From: Saprospiraceae bacterium
Lineage (GTDB): Bacteria; Bacteroidota; Bacteroidia; Chitinophagales; Saprospiraceae
Assembly (NCBI GenBank): GCA_027009605.1
Contig: JALVCY010000677.1
Coordinates: 1-6,655 of the forward strand
DNA: 6,655 nucleotides
Direction: 5' to 3'
Both the position numbers and the translations under genes were made by a program. The notes beneath the pieces were generated by a model. It was not told the origin of the DNA. It was given only the letters and a program-made list of their open reading frames with translations, and made no database searches. Shown piece by piece: positions 1 to 6,482 of this stretch. The stretch's first letter is position 1; each line of letters starts with the position of its first letter.

Positions 1-48
1 ATGAGCCTAAGTTTATATGTTTTTCCGGAAACTTGCGCCAATTAAAAA

Positions 49-90
49 TTATCGAAAAGTGTCTAATGGGGACAAACTCCGACTGCGCCC
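49..90. repeat. Imperfect direct repeat, copy A
   Basis: This copy has two conserved blocks: TTATCGAAAAGT (49-60), then GGGG followed by CCGACTGCGCCC (68-90). Copy B at 263-298 has the same 12-mer exactly, and the same GGGG...CCGACTACGCCC block with one substitution in the terminal 12-mer. The spacer between the blocks is 7 bases here and 2 in copy B. The second block can pair with itself (TGGGG at 67-71 with CCCCA at 88-92). Its identity is unknown; it could be a dispersed intergenic repeat or the end of a mobile element. Confidence 0.6.
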
Positions 91-136
91 CAATCATATT
101 ACATTTCCCACTATTTGTCACACACTCGAATTAATT

Positions 137-196
137 TTTGTTGGTGGCGATGTAAGCAAGGGTTACGCAGATTTAAGTGGTAAGGAAAACGCATAA
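137..196 (+). pseudogene. Decayed N-terminal fragment of an IS110-family transposase
   Basis: Translated from 137, the frame reads FVGGDVSKGYADL before ending at a TAA at 194-196. IS110-family transposases begin with a motif of the type (F/Y)xGxDVSKxxxD, whose first Asp is a catalytic residue of their RuvC-like DEDD domain. The match covers about 13 residues (137-175) and then stops. The following residues (SGKENA) fall in a local direct repeat and look unrelated. No ATG lies immediately upstream. The frame is open back to an ATG at 17, but those residues do not look like transposase. A full IS110 transposase is several hundred residues, so this is a remnant at best. A chance match is possible because the segment is so short. 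Confidence 0.45.
176..194. repeat. Short direct repeat, copy 1
   Basis: The sequence AGTGGTAAGGAAAACGCAT recurs exactly 40 bases downstream (216-234) with a single difference (G191 versus C231). It begins right where the transposase-like reading ends. There are only two copies, so this is not a CRISPR array. It may be a small tandem duplication or a repeat from a decayed element. Confidence 0.75.
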
Positions 197-197
197 G

Positions 198-260
198 ACC
201 GCACTAAGATGTCTTAGTGGTAAGGAAAACCCATGATTTAAACTTTAGCACCACTGCGGT
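198..260. other. Potential three-way-junction RNA or DNA structure
   Basis: Three helices can form with almost no unpaired bases at the junction. P1 is ACCGCA (198-203) with TGCGGT (255-260). P2 is CTAAG (204-208) with CTTAG (213-217) around an ATGT loop. P3 is GTGGT (217-221) with ACCAC (250-254) closing a 28-base loop; base 217 can pair in only one of P2 and P3. The inner part is also an inverted repeat at the DNA level: CACTAAGA (202-209), two bases, then TCTTAGTG (212-219), 8 of 8 complementary. This could be a structured RNA, a protein-binding palindrome or chance. No U-tract or promoter marks it as a transcribed unit, and it fits no RNA family I recognise. Confidence 0.35.
216..234. repeat. 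Short direct repeat, copy 2
   Basis: AGTGGTAAGGAAAACCCAT is the second copy of the repeat at 176-194, with one mismatch and a 40-base period. Its first bases form one arm of the CACTAAGA/TCTTAGTG inverted repeat. Copy 1 is not preceded by such an arm, so the palindrome belongs to this copy only. Confidence 0.75.
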
Positions 261-262
261 AT

Positions 263-298
263 TTATCGAAAAGTAAGGGGCAATACCCGACTACGCCC
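263..298. repeat. Imperfect direct repeat, copy B
   Basis: This is the second copy of the repeat at 49-90. It has an identical TTATCGAAAAGT (263-274), a 2-base spacer, then GGGG...CCGACTACGCCC (277-298). GGGC (278-281) can pair with GCCC (295-298), so the self-pairing seen in copy A is kept although the bases between differ. The two copies bracket the transposase-like fragment and the 40-base repeat, in the same orientation. Confidence 0.6.
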
Positions 299-424
299 GT
301 TTTGCGATTATAGATGTGTTTTTCGTTTAATATATAATCTTTTGATAGCCGGATAGATGCAAACTTAGTCAAAGATACTGAAACCGTAATAAGTAAGCAT
401 TAACAACAAAGAGAAGGAAATGGC

Positions 425-541
425 TTGCTTTTCTCCCCTATTATAAGGTATTTTGCATGGATTTTGCTTGCTTTGGGAGCGTATTTTCTGAAATTTCCGG
501 AATCTACTGATTTGGCGAAAGCCGAAAAAAATACCCGGTAG
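425..541 (+). CDS. Possible 38-residue membrane micro-ORF (TTG start)
   Basis: An open frame from a TTG at 425 to a TAG at 539-541 encodes a peptide with one strongly hydrophobic stretch (residues about 9-22, YFAWILLALGAYFL) followed by a charged tail (KAEKNTR). The purine-rich AGAAGGA at 412-418 sits about six bases before the TTG and could serve as a ribosome site. The frame opens after a TAA at 401-403 and has no ATG. It could be a single-pass membrane peptide, the eroded C-terminus of a larger membrane protein, or chance. It lies in the same frame as the gene at 602, separated from it only by the TAG and 20 sense codons. I do not recognise it. Confidence 0.22.
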   Translation: MLFSPIIRYFAWILLALGAYFLKFPESTDLAKAEKNTR

Positions 542-601
542 CAGGATAATTTCCTAAATTATTTTGTCCATACCATCCGTAAACTCAAAAAAACAGACGA
601 C

Positions 602-2080
602 ATGAAATATGTTTTAATGTTATTTCTCTCCGCCGTGTTGATTATTTCTTGTGCTTCTTCTGTTAAAGATGCCAAAGAAAACACAACAACTGTAGCCTCC
701 ACAACCGCATCATCTGATGAGCAAAAAATAGATGTCCCGGCAGGAGAAGATAGCTTAATAATGGTCTTCAATATCAAAAATCAACCGGCAGGTACCGCCA
801 AATTAGTGGGTATGTTTGAAGATCAAAGGTTTATTGTCGATTCTGCAAAGATTGATGCCAACGGTCATTTTGAGCTTTCTCGCCGGAAGCTTTTGCCGCA
901 AGGCTACTATTACTTCATCATGCCCGGACGAAAAAATTCTGTGCAATTATTGATAGACAAAGACCAACGATTTGAATTGGATGGCGATATTCATGATTTG
1001 GCGAATACGGCTCAAGTCAAAGGCTCTACTTGTATGCAATTGTTTTATGAAAATATGAAATTTCAGTCAGAGCTTGACCAAAAAATCAGAGCAGTTTCTC
1101 CTCAACTAAAAGGAGGCCCCCAATCACCCCAGTTTAAAGCGGCCAAGGCCAAATACGATAAATTAGTTGACCAAATTGAAAATAAAGTCAAAGAATACCA
1201 ACAAAAATACCCGAATAATTTCTTCACTAAATTCAAAGTAGCCGGACAAAACCCTAAATTGAGCTATCCGCTAAAAGCGAATGGTACGTTGGACACAGCC
1301 AAACAAGTGTATGATTACAGAAGTCAATTTTGGGATGGCTATGATTTTTCAGAACATGACCTGCTAAGGACGCCGGTTTTTGTCAACAAAATCAAGCGCT
1401 ACTTTACGGAGCTCGTTCCCCTAAATCAAGACTCTATCATCAAATATACCGATATATTGGTGACCAAAGCCGGTGATAATGAGCCTTATTTTAGAGCGAT
1501 TACGAATTGGGTTGCCCTAAAATTTGAGCCGGGTCATACCAATCTGATGGATGGCGAAGCGGTATATTCACACATCATCAACAAGTATTTTACGGATGAA
1601 TTGGCGACTTGGAGCACCCACGAAGAGTTGGAAAAACTACGAACTAGAGCCAAAGAAATGATGCCCAGTCTCTTGGGCAAAACCGCACAAAATGTAACAG
1701 CCAAAGACAAAAACGGACATTTTCAGACCTTGTTGGATTCTAAATCGCCCTTGCTGGTTGTTTTTATTTATAGTCCGGATTGTGAGCACTGCCAAGAGCA
1801 AACACCCAAATTGATTAATATTTACAATCAATGGCACAACAAGGGAGTCGATGTCTATTCTATCGCCGCCAATACGACAGAAAAAGAATGGAAACAATTT
1901 GGTCACCGCTTTAATATGCCTTGGCGGGATGTATTTGATGCCACCAATGCCAGTTGGTATCCCAAGTACTTTGTGGATTTGACGCCGGAAGTCTATTTGT
2001 TGGATCAAAACCGTAAGATAGTGGCCAAAAATATTAAAGTAACTCAACTTCCTATCCTGTTTAAAAGGTATTTGCGGTAA
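602..2080 (+). CDS. Thioredoxin-fold lipoprotein (DUF4369-like N-terminus, AhpC/TSA-type C-terminus)
   Basis: This is a 492-residue exported thiol-disulfide protein. The N-terminus MKYVLMLFLSAVLIISC is a lipoprotein signal peptide with the lipid-bearing Cys at 17, which fixes the ATG at 602. A Thr/Ser/Ala-rich linker (about 18-45) leads to a beta-rich region (about 50-140) resembling DUF4369. A helical middle (about 145-350) resembles the DUF5106-type region often found in these proteins. The C-terminus (about 355-492) is a thioredoxin-like domain with active-site CEHC (Cys394, Cys397) after the VVFIYSPD strand, and a cis-Pro candidate at Thr461-Pro462. By family analogy it reduces or exchanges disulfides in the periplasm, as ResA/TlpA-like proteins do; its partner is unknown. 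It ends 19 bases before guaA, and the guaA promoter lies in that gap, so co-transcription with guaA is possible but not needed. The fold is confident; the exact role is not. Confidence 0.9.
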   Translation: MKYVLMLFLSAVLIISCASSVKDAKENTTTVASTTASSDEQKIDVPAGEDSLIMVFNIKNQPAGTAKLVGMFEDQRFIVDSAKIDANGHFELSRRKLLPQGYYYFIMPGRKNSVQLLIDKDQRFELDGDIHDLANTAQVKGSTCMQLFYENMKFQSELDQKIRAVSPQLKGGPQSPQFKAAKAKYDKLVDQIENKVKEYQQKYPNNFFTKFKVAGQNPKLSYPLKANGTLDTAKQVYDYRSQFWDGYDFSEHDLLRTPVFVNKIKRYFTELVPLNQDSIIKYTDILVTKAGDNEPYFRAITNWVALKFEPGHTNLMDGEAVYSHIINKYFTDELATWSTHEELEKLRTRAKEMMPSLLGKTAQNVTAKDKNGHFQTLLDSKSPLLVVFIYSPDCEHCQEQTPKLINIYNQWHNKGVDVYSIAANTTEKEWKQFGHRFNMPWRDVFDATNASWYPKYFVDLTPEVYLLDQNRKIVAKNIKVTQLPILFKRYLR

Positions 2081-2086
2081 AAAGCG

Positions 2087-2094
2087 TACCTTTG
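2087..2094 (+). promoter_or_regulatory. guaA -7 promoter element (TACCTTTG), probably leaderless
   Basis: TACCTTTG matches the Bacteroidota sigma-ABfr -7 consensus TAnnTTTG at every fixed base. It ends only five bases before the guaA ATG at 2100, so transcription should start at or within a few bases of the start codon, leaving little or no 5' leader. No clear TTG or TTTG -33 element lies at the usual spacing; the closest is TGTTT at 2058-2062, inside the end of the upstream gene. There is no Shine-Dalgarno sequence between element and ATG, as expected for a leaderless message. Confidence 0.65.
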
Positions 2095-2099
2095 CCGCC

Positions 2100-3632
2100 A
2101 TGCAGGAAAAGATAGTAATACTTGATTTTGGCTCACAGTTTACCCAATTAATCTCTCGTAGAGTTCGAGAATTGGGGGTCTATAGCGAGATTATCCCCTT
2201 TCAGAAAGCACCGGCACTTTCGCCGGATGTCAAAGCGGTTATTTTGAGTGGCAGTCCGTTTTCGGTTCGGGAAGCCTACGCCCCCACGATTGACTTGGAC
2301 AAATATATTGGTCAGATTCCGGTATTGGCGGTCTGCTACGGCGCCCAATATATTGCGCATCACCAAGGCGGGCAAGTGGAGTATTCGGGCACTCGTGAAT
2401 ATGGCAAGGCACACTTGCATATCCTAAAGGAAGATCCTTTCTTTCAAAACATTGAAGAAGGCAGCCAAGTATGGATGTCCCATTCCGATACGATTACGCT
2501 TTTGCCGAAAGGCTATGAACTCATAGGAAGTACGGAGTCCATCCAAAATGCGGTGTATTGCAAGACCGATGAAGACTCTCCTGTTTATGCTGTACAATTT
2601 CATCCCGAAGTCTATCACACCGTCCAAGGCAGCCAATTGCTCCAAAACTTCTTATTTGATATAGCGGGCTGTACGGGCGGGTGGACACCGGCTTCTTTTG
2701 CGCAAGCAAGCATCCAAAAACTCCAAAAGCAAATAGGCACGGAAGGCGTTTTGTTGGGTCTGTCCGGTGGTGTGGATTCGTCTGTAGCGGCGGAATTATT
2801 GCACCAAGCGATTGGGTCCCAATTGCATTGCTTCTTTATCGACAATGGATTATTGCGCAAGCGTGAATTTGAAGAAGTATTGGCTTCGTATCAGGGTTTG
2901 GGTCTCCAAGTGACCGGTATCAGAGCTGCCCAACGTTTTTATGAAGCCCTAAAAGGCGTGGCAGACCCCGAGAAAAAGCGCAAGATTATAGGCAAGGTCT
3001 TTATCGATGTCTTTGTCGAAGAAGCCCGCAAATTGGATAATATCCAATGGCTTGCCCAAGGCACCATCTACCCCGATGTCATCGAATCGGTCTCGGTGCA
3101 TGGCCCTTCCGCCACGATTAAATCTCACCATAATGTAGGCGGCCTTCCGGAAAAGCTGCATTTGAAGATTGTGGAGCCCTTGCGCTTGCTTTTCAAGGAC
3201 GAAGTCAGAAAGGTCGGTAGAGAGATTGGCGTGCCCAAAAAGATACTTCAGCGGCATCCATTTCCCGGGCCGGGACTAGGCATTCGCATTATTGGCGACA
3301 TTTCTCCCAAAAAAGTTGCAATTTTGCAAGAAGCGGACGCCATTTTCATCCAAACACTCCAAGAATATGGCTTGTATGACCAAATTTGGCAAGCAGGCAC
3401 AATACTTTTGCCGGTTCAAACCGTTGGAGTCATGGGCGATGAGCGTACTTATGAGCGTGTCGTCGCCTTGCGTGCCGTCACTTCGACAGATGGGATGACC
3501 GCAGAATGGGCAGATTTGCCCCATGATTTTTTGGCGGAAGTATCCAACCAAATCATCAATAAAGTAAAAGGAATAAATCGTGTTGTATATGACATCAGTA
3601 CCAAACCCCCGGCCACTATTGAGTGGGAATAA
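2100..3632 (+). CDS. guaA: GMP synthase (glutamine-hydrolysing)
   Basis: This enzyme converts XMP, ATP and glutamine to GMP in the cytoplasm, the last step of guanine nucleotide synthesis. At 510 residues it is full length (the E. coli enzyme has 525). The class I glutamine amidotransferase domain (about 4-190) shows the oxyanion-loop region LSGSPFS (49-55), nucleophile Cys79 in VCYGAQ, and His168/Glu170 in QFHPE. The ATP pyrophosphatase domain follows, with P-loop SGGVDSS (222-228), FIDNGLLRK (246-254), QGTIYPDVIES (320-330) and KSHHNVGGLP (341-350). The dimerisation and XMP-binding C-terminus includes RHPFPGPGLGIRI (385-397), GDERTYE (446-452) and the family's usual end KPPATIEWE. All expected catalytic residues are present. 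The ATG follows a close promoter element at 2087-2094. The next gene begins one base after the stop codon. Confidence 0.98.
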   Translation: MQEKIVILDFGSQFTQLISRRVRELGVYSEIIPFQKAPALSPDVKAVILSGSPFSVREAYAPTIDLDKYIGQIPVLAVCYGAQYIAHHQGGQVEYSGTREYGKAHLHILKEDPFFQNIEEGSQVWMSHSDTITLLPKGYELIGSTESIQNAVYCKTDEDSPVYAVQFHPEVYHTVQGSQLLQNFLFDIAGCTGGWTPASFAQASIQKLQKQIGTEGVLLGLSGGVDSSVAAELLHQAIGSQLHCFFIDNGLLRKREFEEVLASYQGLGLQVTGIRAAQRFYEALKGVADPEKKRKIIGKVFIDVFVEEARKLDNIQWLAQGTIYPDVIESVSVHGPSATIKSHHNVGGLPEKLHLKIVEPLRLLFKDEVRKVGREIGVPKKILQRHPFPGPGLGIRIIGDISPKKVAILQEADAIFIQTLQEYGLYDQIWQAGTILLPVQTVGVMGDERTYERVVALRAVTSTDGMTAEWADLPHDFLAEVSNQIINKVKGINRVVYDISTKPPATIEWE

Positions 3633-3633
3633 A

Positions 3634-4944
3634 ATGCTAAGCTTTTTGCTGGTATTTTTGATTTTTATCTCGTGTGATGCCACCCAAAGGGCCAAAAAAA
3701 CCACTTACCCCAATCGCCCCATTCCGGAGAAGGGGCAACACCCCAAACCCAAAAAGGACGATACAGCGACAACACCTAGTCCCAAACAGGACACCATCGT
3801 TAAGCCCCCTGTTCAGACGCTTCCGGATGGGACTTTGCCCAACAATCGAGCCGTCAAGGTGGCGTTGATTTTGCCTTTTTTGACCCAACAATTTAACGAA
3901 AGTGCTACCAATATCAACCCCAAATCCGACATCGCCATTCAGTTTTATGCCGGCTTAAAGTTAGCGATGGAAGAAGCCAGCTATGACCAAGTACCGATGG
4001 ATATTTCGGTCATAGATTCCAAAGCATCCTACAGCGAGACCCTCAATCTCCAATCCAATCCGGATGTTATCAATGCGGATATTATCGTAGGGCCCTACCG
4101 CAAGAAAAATGCCGGTTTGATGGCTGAATACGCCGTAAAACAAGGTAAGATTATGTTTTCGCCCTTCTCTGAGATTCAACCTACGGCCCTTGCGGGAAAA
4201 GGAAGAGTCATCCAAACTTTTGCCGGATTGGAGACCTATATGAAGGCTATAGTCAAACACCTAATCCAAACCGGAGACATCGCCAATACCATCATCATCA
4301 AACGTAAAAATGGTCAAGATAATCGAGCCGTTAACCTACTTCAAAAAGCATTTCAACAGACCGGCGGCATAAAATCCATCCCAACCATCCAAGAGCTGGA
4401 AGTGGATCAATCCGATTTAGGTTTTGACAAACTGGATTTGAAGGAGATTTTGGCTGTAAAGCCCAACACGGTATTTATTATTCCGGTTTGGAAGAGCCCC
4501 AAATACGTTACTTCAATCGTCCGAAAGATTTTTGTGTCTCGAGACCCGGAAGAATCTCCAACCATCGTGGGCATGCCCCAATGGGTAGGTTTTAAGAATA
4601 TGGACTACCAAAAATTAAATGATTTGCACTCCATTATTCCTACGGCGGATGTCATAGCACAAGATGCCTCCACCAAGGCTTTCGCCAAAAAGTACTATCA
4701 AGCCTACCACACATTGCCCGGCAAAAATGCCTACAAAGGCTATGATTTTGGCCGGTATTTGGTCGCCTTCGTCAAAGCTAACCGCAATGGAGCGTTTACC
4801 CTGCCCGACGCCACCAACCTATTTAATAATTACCACTTCAAAGATACTTACAATCAGGTAACAGACGATTTGAATAATCAACCGGTCTTGTACCAAAACG
4901 ATTTTGTTCGTATGCTCCGTATGGAGAATTATCAACTGCGATAG
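3634..4944 (+). CDS. Lipid-anchored type-1 periplasmic-binding-protein-fold protein
   Basis: This is a 436-residue lipoprotein. MLSFLLVFLIFISC is a short lipoprotein signal with the lipidated Cys at 14. Residues 15-70 form a Pro/Lys/Thr-rich tether with no visible fold. The rest (about 72-436) reads as a two-lobed type-1 periplasmic binding fold (LivJ/Peripla_BP_6 class): AVKVALILPF (73-82), an AIQFYAGLKLAMEEA helix (101-115), ADIIVGPY (148-155), a second-lobe strand TVFIIPVW (279-286), and GYDFGRYLVAF (369-379) near the end. Relatives are annotated as amino-acid ABC-transporter binding proteins, and the LpoA activator of penicillin-binding proteins shares the fold; no permease or ATPase gene is nearby, so transport is not indicated. 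I chose ATG 3634 over the in-frame ATG 3580 because it yields the clean signal peptide and does not overlap guaA. The one-base gap to guaA implies translational coupling. The ligand is unknown. Confidence 0.82.
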   Translation: MLSFLLVFLIFISCDATQRAKKTTYPNRPIPEKGQHPKPKKDDTATTPSPKQDTIVKPPVQTLPDGTLPNNRAVKVALILPFLTQQFNESATNINPKSDIAIQFYAGLKLAMEEASYDQVPMDISVIDSKASYSETLNLQSNPDVINADIIVGPYRKKNAGLMAEYAVKQGKIMFSPFSEIQPTALAGKGRVIQTFAGLETYMKAIVKHLIQTGDIANTIIIKRKNGQDNRAVNLLQKAFQQTGGIKSIPTIQELEVDQSDLGFDKLDLKEILAVKPNTVFIIPVWKSPKYVTSIVRKIFVSRDPEESPTIVGMPQWVGFKNMDYQKLNDLHSIIPTADVIAQDASTKAFAKKYYQAYHTLPGKNAYKGYDFGRYLVAFVKANRNGAFTLPDATNLFNNYHFKDTYNQVTDDLNNQPVLYQNDFVRMLRMENYQLR

Positions 4945-5024
4945 CCACCTTCCGTTTGCAAAAAAGCCTTGCAGACAGCGAAAAGGGTAAAAAAAACGTT
5001 ATCTTACCAGACAAATCAACCAAC

Positions 5025-6482
5025 ATGAAAACGTACCTGCTTCCCGTCCTGTTTTTGTTCTTTGCAGGGCCCATTTTGGCCCTAAAAGTCAGTGTTTATC
5101 CCGCTGTTTTTTATGAAGGCCAAGAAGGCTATGTAGAATTTCACTACTTCTTTTCCGGAGCCACTATCGGCTGGAAATCCGCCCAAGACTCCATGATGCA
5201 ATCTTCTGCCCAAGTCGTCATCACCTTCAAACAAGACGGCAAGATTGTTAAGTATGATAAATATAATATCTCCAGTCCCATCGTTCCTAATCAAAGTGAC
5301 TTTCGTGATGTCCACCGCTACGGTCTAAAACCCGGGAAATATAACGTCGATATCATCATTGCCGACCTTTCCCGCAAGGGAAATAATGTCGGGTTTCAGA
5401 CCCCCATTCAAATTCAACCCCCAACCCAAATTGCGGTATCAGATGTACTCTTGCTCAGCAATTTACAAGCCTCCACGACCCAAACCAATTTTGACAAATA
5501 TGGGTATCAGATGGAAGCCCTTCCTTTTAATTACATCGACAAGAATACCTCCAAGATAGTCGTCTATACCGAAATCTATCATACCGATTTGTTGCCCACC
5601 AAAGACTACTCCTTGCGTCTGCAATTTGAAAGTATTTCCAACGGACAGAAAACCCCTTATCAAGGTTTTACAAAAAAACGAGCCGCCACATCTAAAGACG
5701 TGTATATCAAGACTTTAGATGTCAAATTCATGCCGTCAGGAGATTATAATTTGCTGGTAGAAGTGCGAGATGACACCGGACAAATCATCGCTCAAAATAA
5801 AGTTTCTTTTCACCGGGATAATCCCCGGATGAGCCACCAAACCACCATCGCCGACCTCAATGGCGAAAAAGGAAACTTCATCGAAAAACTGAGCCTAAAA
5901 GACTTGGATTATTACTTAACCGCACTCTTACCGACCCTAGCGGCCGATGATAACCGGCTGCTGCGGGCCTACTTCAAGCAACACAATACGGAAGCAAAAA
6001 AGGATTTTTTGTACCGGCATTTTTCAAAGATAGACCCCATTTCTCCGGCCGTACCGTTTGAAGAATTTGCCTCCGTCGCTCGAGAAGTGGATCGAGCCTA
6101 TTATAGTGCCTTTGGGCGGGGCTTTGAGACGGATCGCGGACGCATATATATGAAGTATGGAGCGCCTAATGATCATATTCGAGTGGAAGACGAGCAATTT
6201 GCCTATCCCTATGAAATCTGGATTTATGAGGACTTACCAAATAACAACGGCCCCATAAAATTCCTTTTTTACAATCGAGATCGAGCCGGTGAAAATTTCA
6301 CGCTACTTCATTCCAATGCCCGCGGAGAACGACAAAATAAAAGATGGAAGCAAGAACTCTTCCACAACGACAGCCTGCGCAGCTTCGACTTTAATAATGA
6401 CCGGGTAAAAGACAGTGAAGTGGATGACGCCCTGAACAGTCACCCGAACTCCCAAGCCATCCGCTATTTTCAAGATTTATAA
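5025..6482 (+). CDS. Secreted GWxTD-domain protein
   Basis: This is a 485-residue exported protein. MKTYLLPVLFLFFAGPILA is a type I signal peptide with likely cleavage after Ala19 and no lipobox Cys. Residues about 20-265 are beta-rich, with two probable immunoglobulin-like or sandwich-type units (about 20-133 and 137-265). A helical linker (about 283-360) leads to the GWxTD domain (about 355-470), whose signature here is GFETDRGRIYMKYGAPN (366-382), with Phe in place of Trp, followed by YEIWIYED (396-403) and FLFYNRDRAGENFTLLHS (413-430). GWxTD proteins occur mostly in Bacteroidota and Acidobacteriota; their biochemical role is unknown. ATG 5025 is preferred over the in-frame TTG at 4956 because it starts the signal peptide and follows an A-rich tract. 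The 80-base gap from the previous gene has no convincing promoter or terminator, so it is probably in the guaA operon. Confidence 0.85.
   Translation: MKTYLLPVLFLFFAGPILALKVSVYPAVFYEGQEGYVEFHYFFSGATIGWKSAQDSMMQSSAQVVITFKQDGKIVKYDKYNISSPIVPNQSDFRDVHRYGLKPGKYNVDIIIADLSRKGNNVGFQTPIQIQPPTQIAVSDVLLLSNLQASTTQTNFDKYGYQMEALPFNYIDKNTSKIVVYTEIYHTDLLPTKDYSLRLQFESISNGQKTPYQGFTKKRAATSKDVYIKTLDVKFMPSGDYNLLVEVRDDTGQIIAQNKVSFHRDNPRMSHQTTIADLNGEKGNFIEKLSLKDLDYYLTALLPTLAADDNRLLRAYFKQHNTEAKKDFLYRHFSKIDPISPAVPFEEFASVAREVDRAYYSAFGRGFETDRGRIYMKYGAPNDHIRVEDEQFAYPYEIWIYEDLPNNNGPIKFLFYNRDRAGENFTLLHSNARGERQNKRWKQELFHNDSLRSFDFNNDRVKDSEVDDALNSHPNSQAIRYFQDL

Larger units (their letters stand above)
1..601. other. Left intergenic region with repeats and mobile-element debris
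   Basis: I find no intact gene of convincing length on either strand. The stretch is more AT-rich in feel than the genes to its right and is broken by frequent stops. It contains a short transposase-like fragment, two pairs of direct repeats, a foldable segment and one possible micro-ORF, each listed separately. No good Bacteroidota promoter (TAnnTTTG with an upstream TTG) was found for the gene at 602. The nearest is TATTTTG at 560-566, one base short of the consensus and lacking a well-placed -33 element. The A-rich tract at 587-594 just before the ATG at 602 is typical of translation starts in this phylum. Confidence 0.7.

Noticed and set aside
17..196. A complete 59-residue gene from ATG 17 to TAA 194-196
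   Set aside because: Only the last part resembles a known protein (IS110 transposase), and the frame crosses the repeat at 49-90. A remnant read through non-coding DNA is more likely.
176..234. CRISPR array
   Set aside because: There are only two copies of a 19-base repeat, there is no third unit, and no cas gene is in the window. The single spacer is part of a palindrome.
1637..2101. Reverse-strand open frame of 154 codons
   Set aside because: It lies wholly opposite the thioredoxin domain, shows no recognisable domain, and is explained by the codon use of the real gene.
3580..3633. Upstream in-frame ATG at 3580 as the start of the binding-fold lipoprotein
   Set aside because: It would overlap the end of guaA by over 50 bases and bury the signal peptide behind 18 polar residues. 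ATG 3634 gives a clean lipoprotein signal.
3276..3704. Reverse-strand open frame of 142 codons spanning the guaA end
   Set aside because: It crosses two real genes on the other strand, and the translation has no family features.
5000..5007. TATCTTAC as a promoter for the GWxTD gene
   Set aside because: It misses two bases of the TAnnTTTG consensus, and the only upstream TTG (4969-4971) is too far away at 28 bases.
4956..5024. TTG at 4956 as the start of the GWxTD protein
   Set aside because: It adds 23 charged residues before a textbook signal peptide. ATG 5025 explains the protein better.
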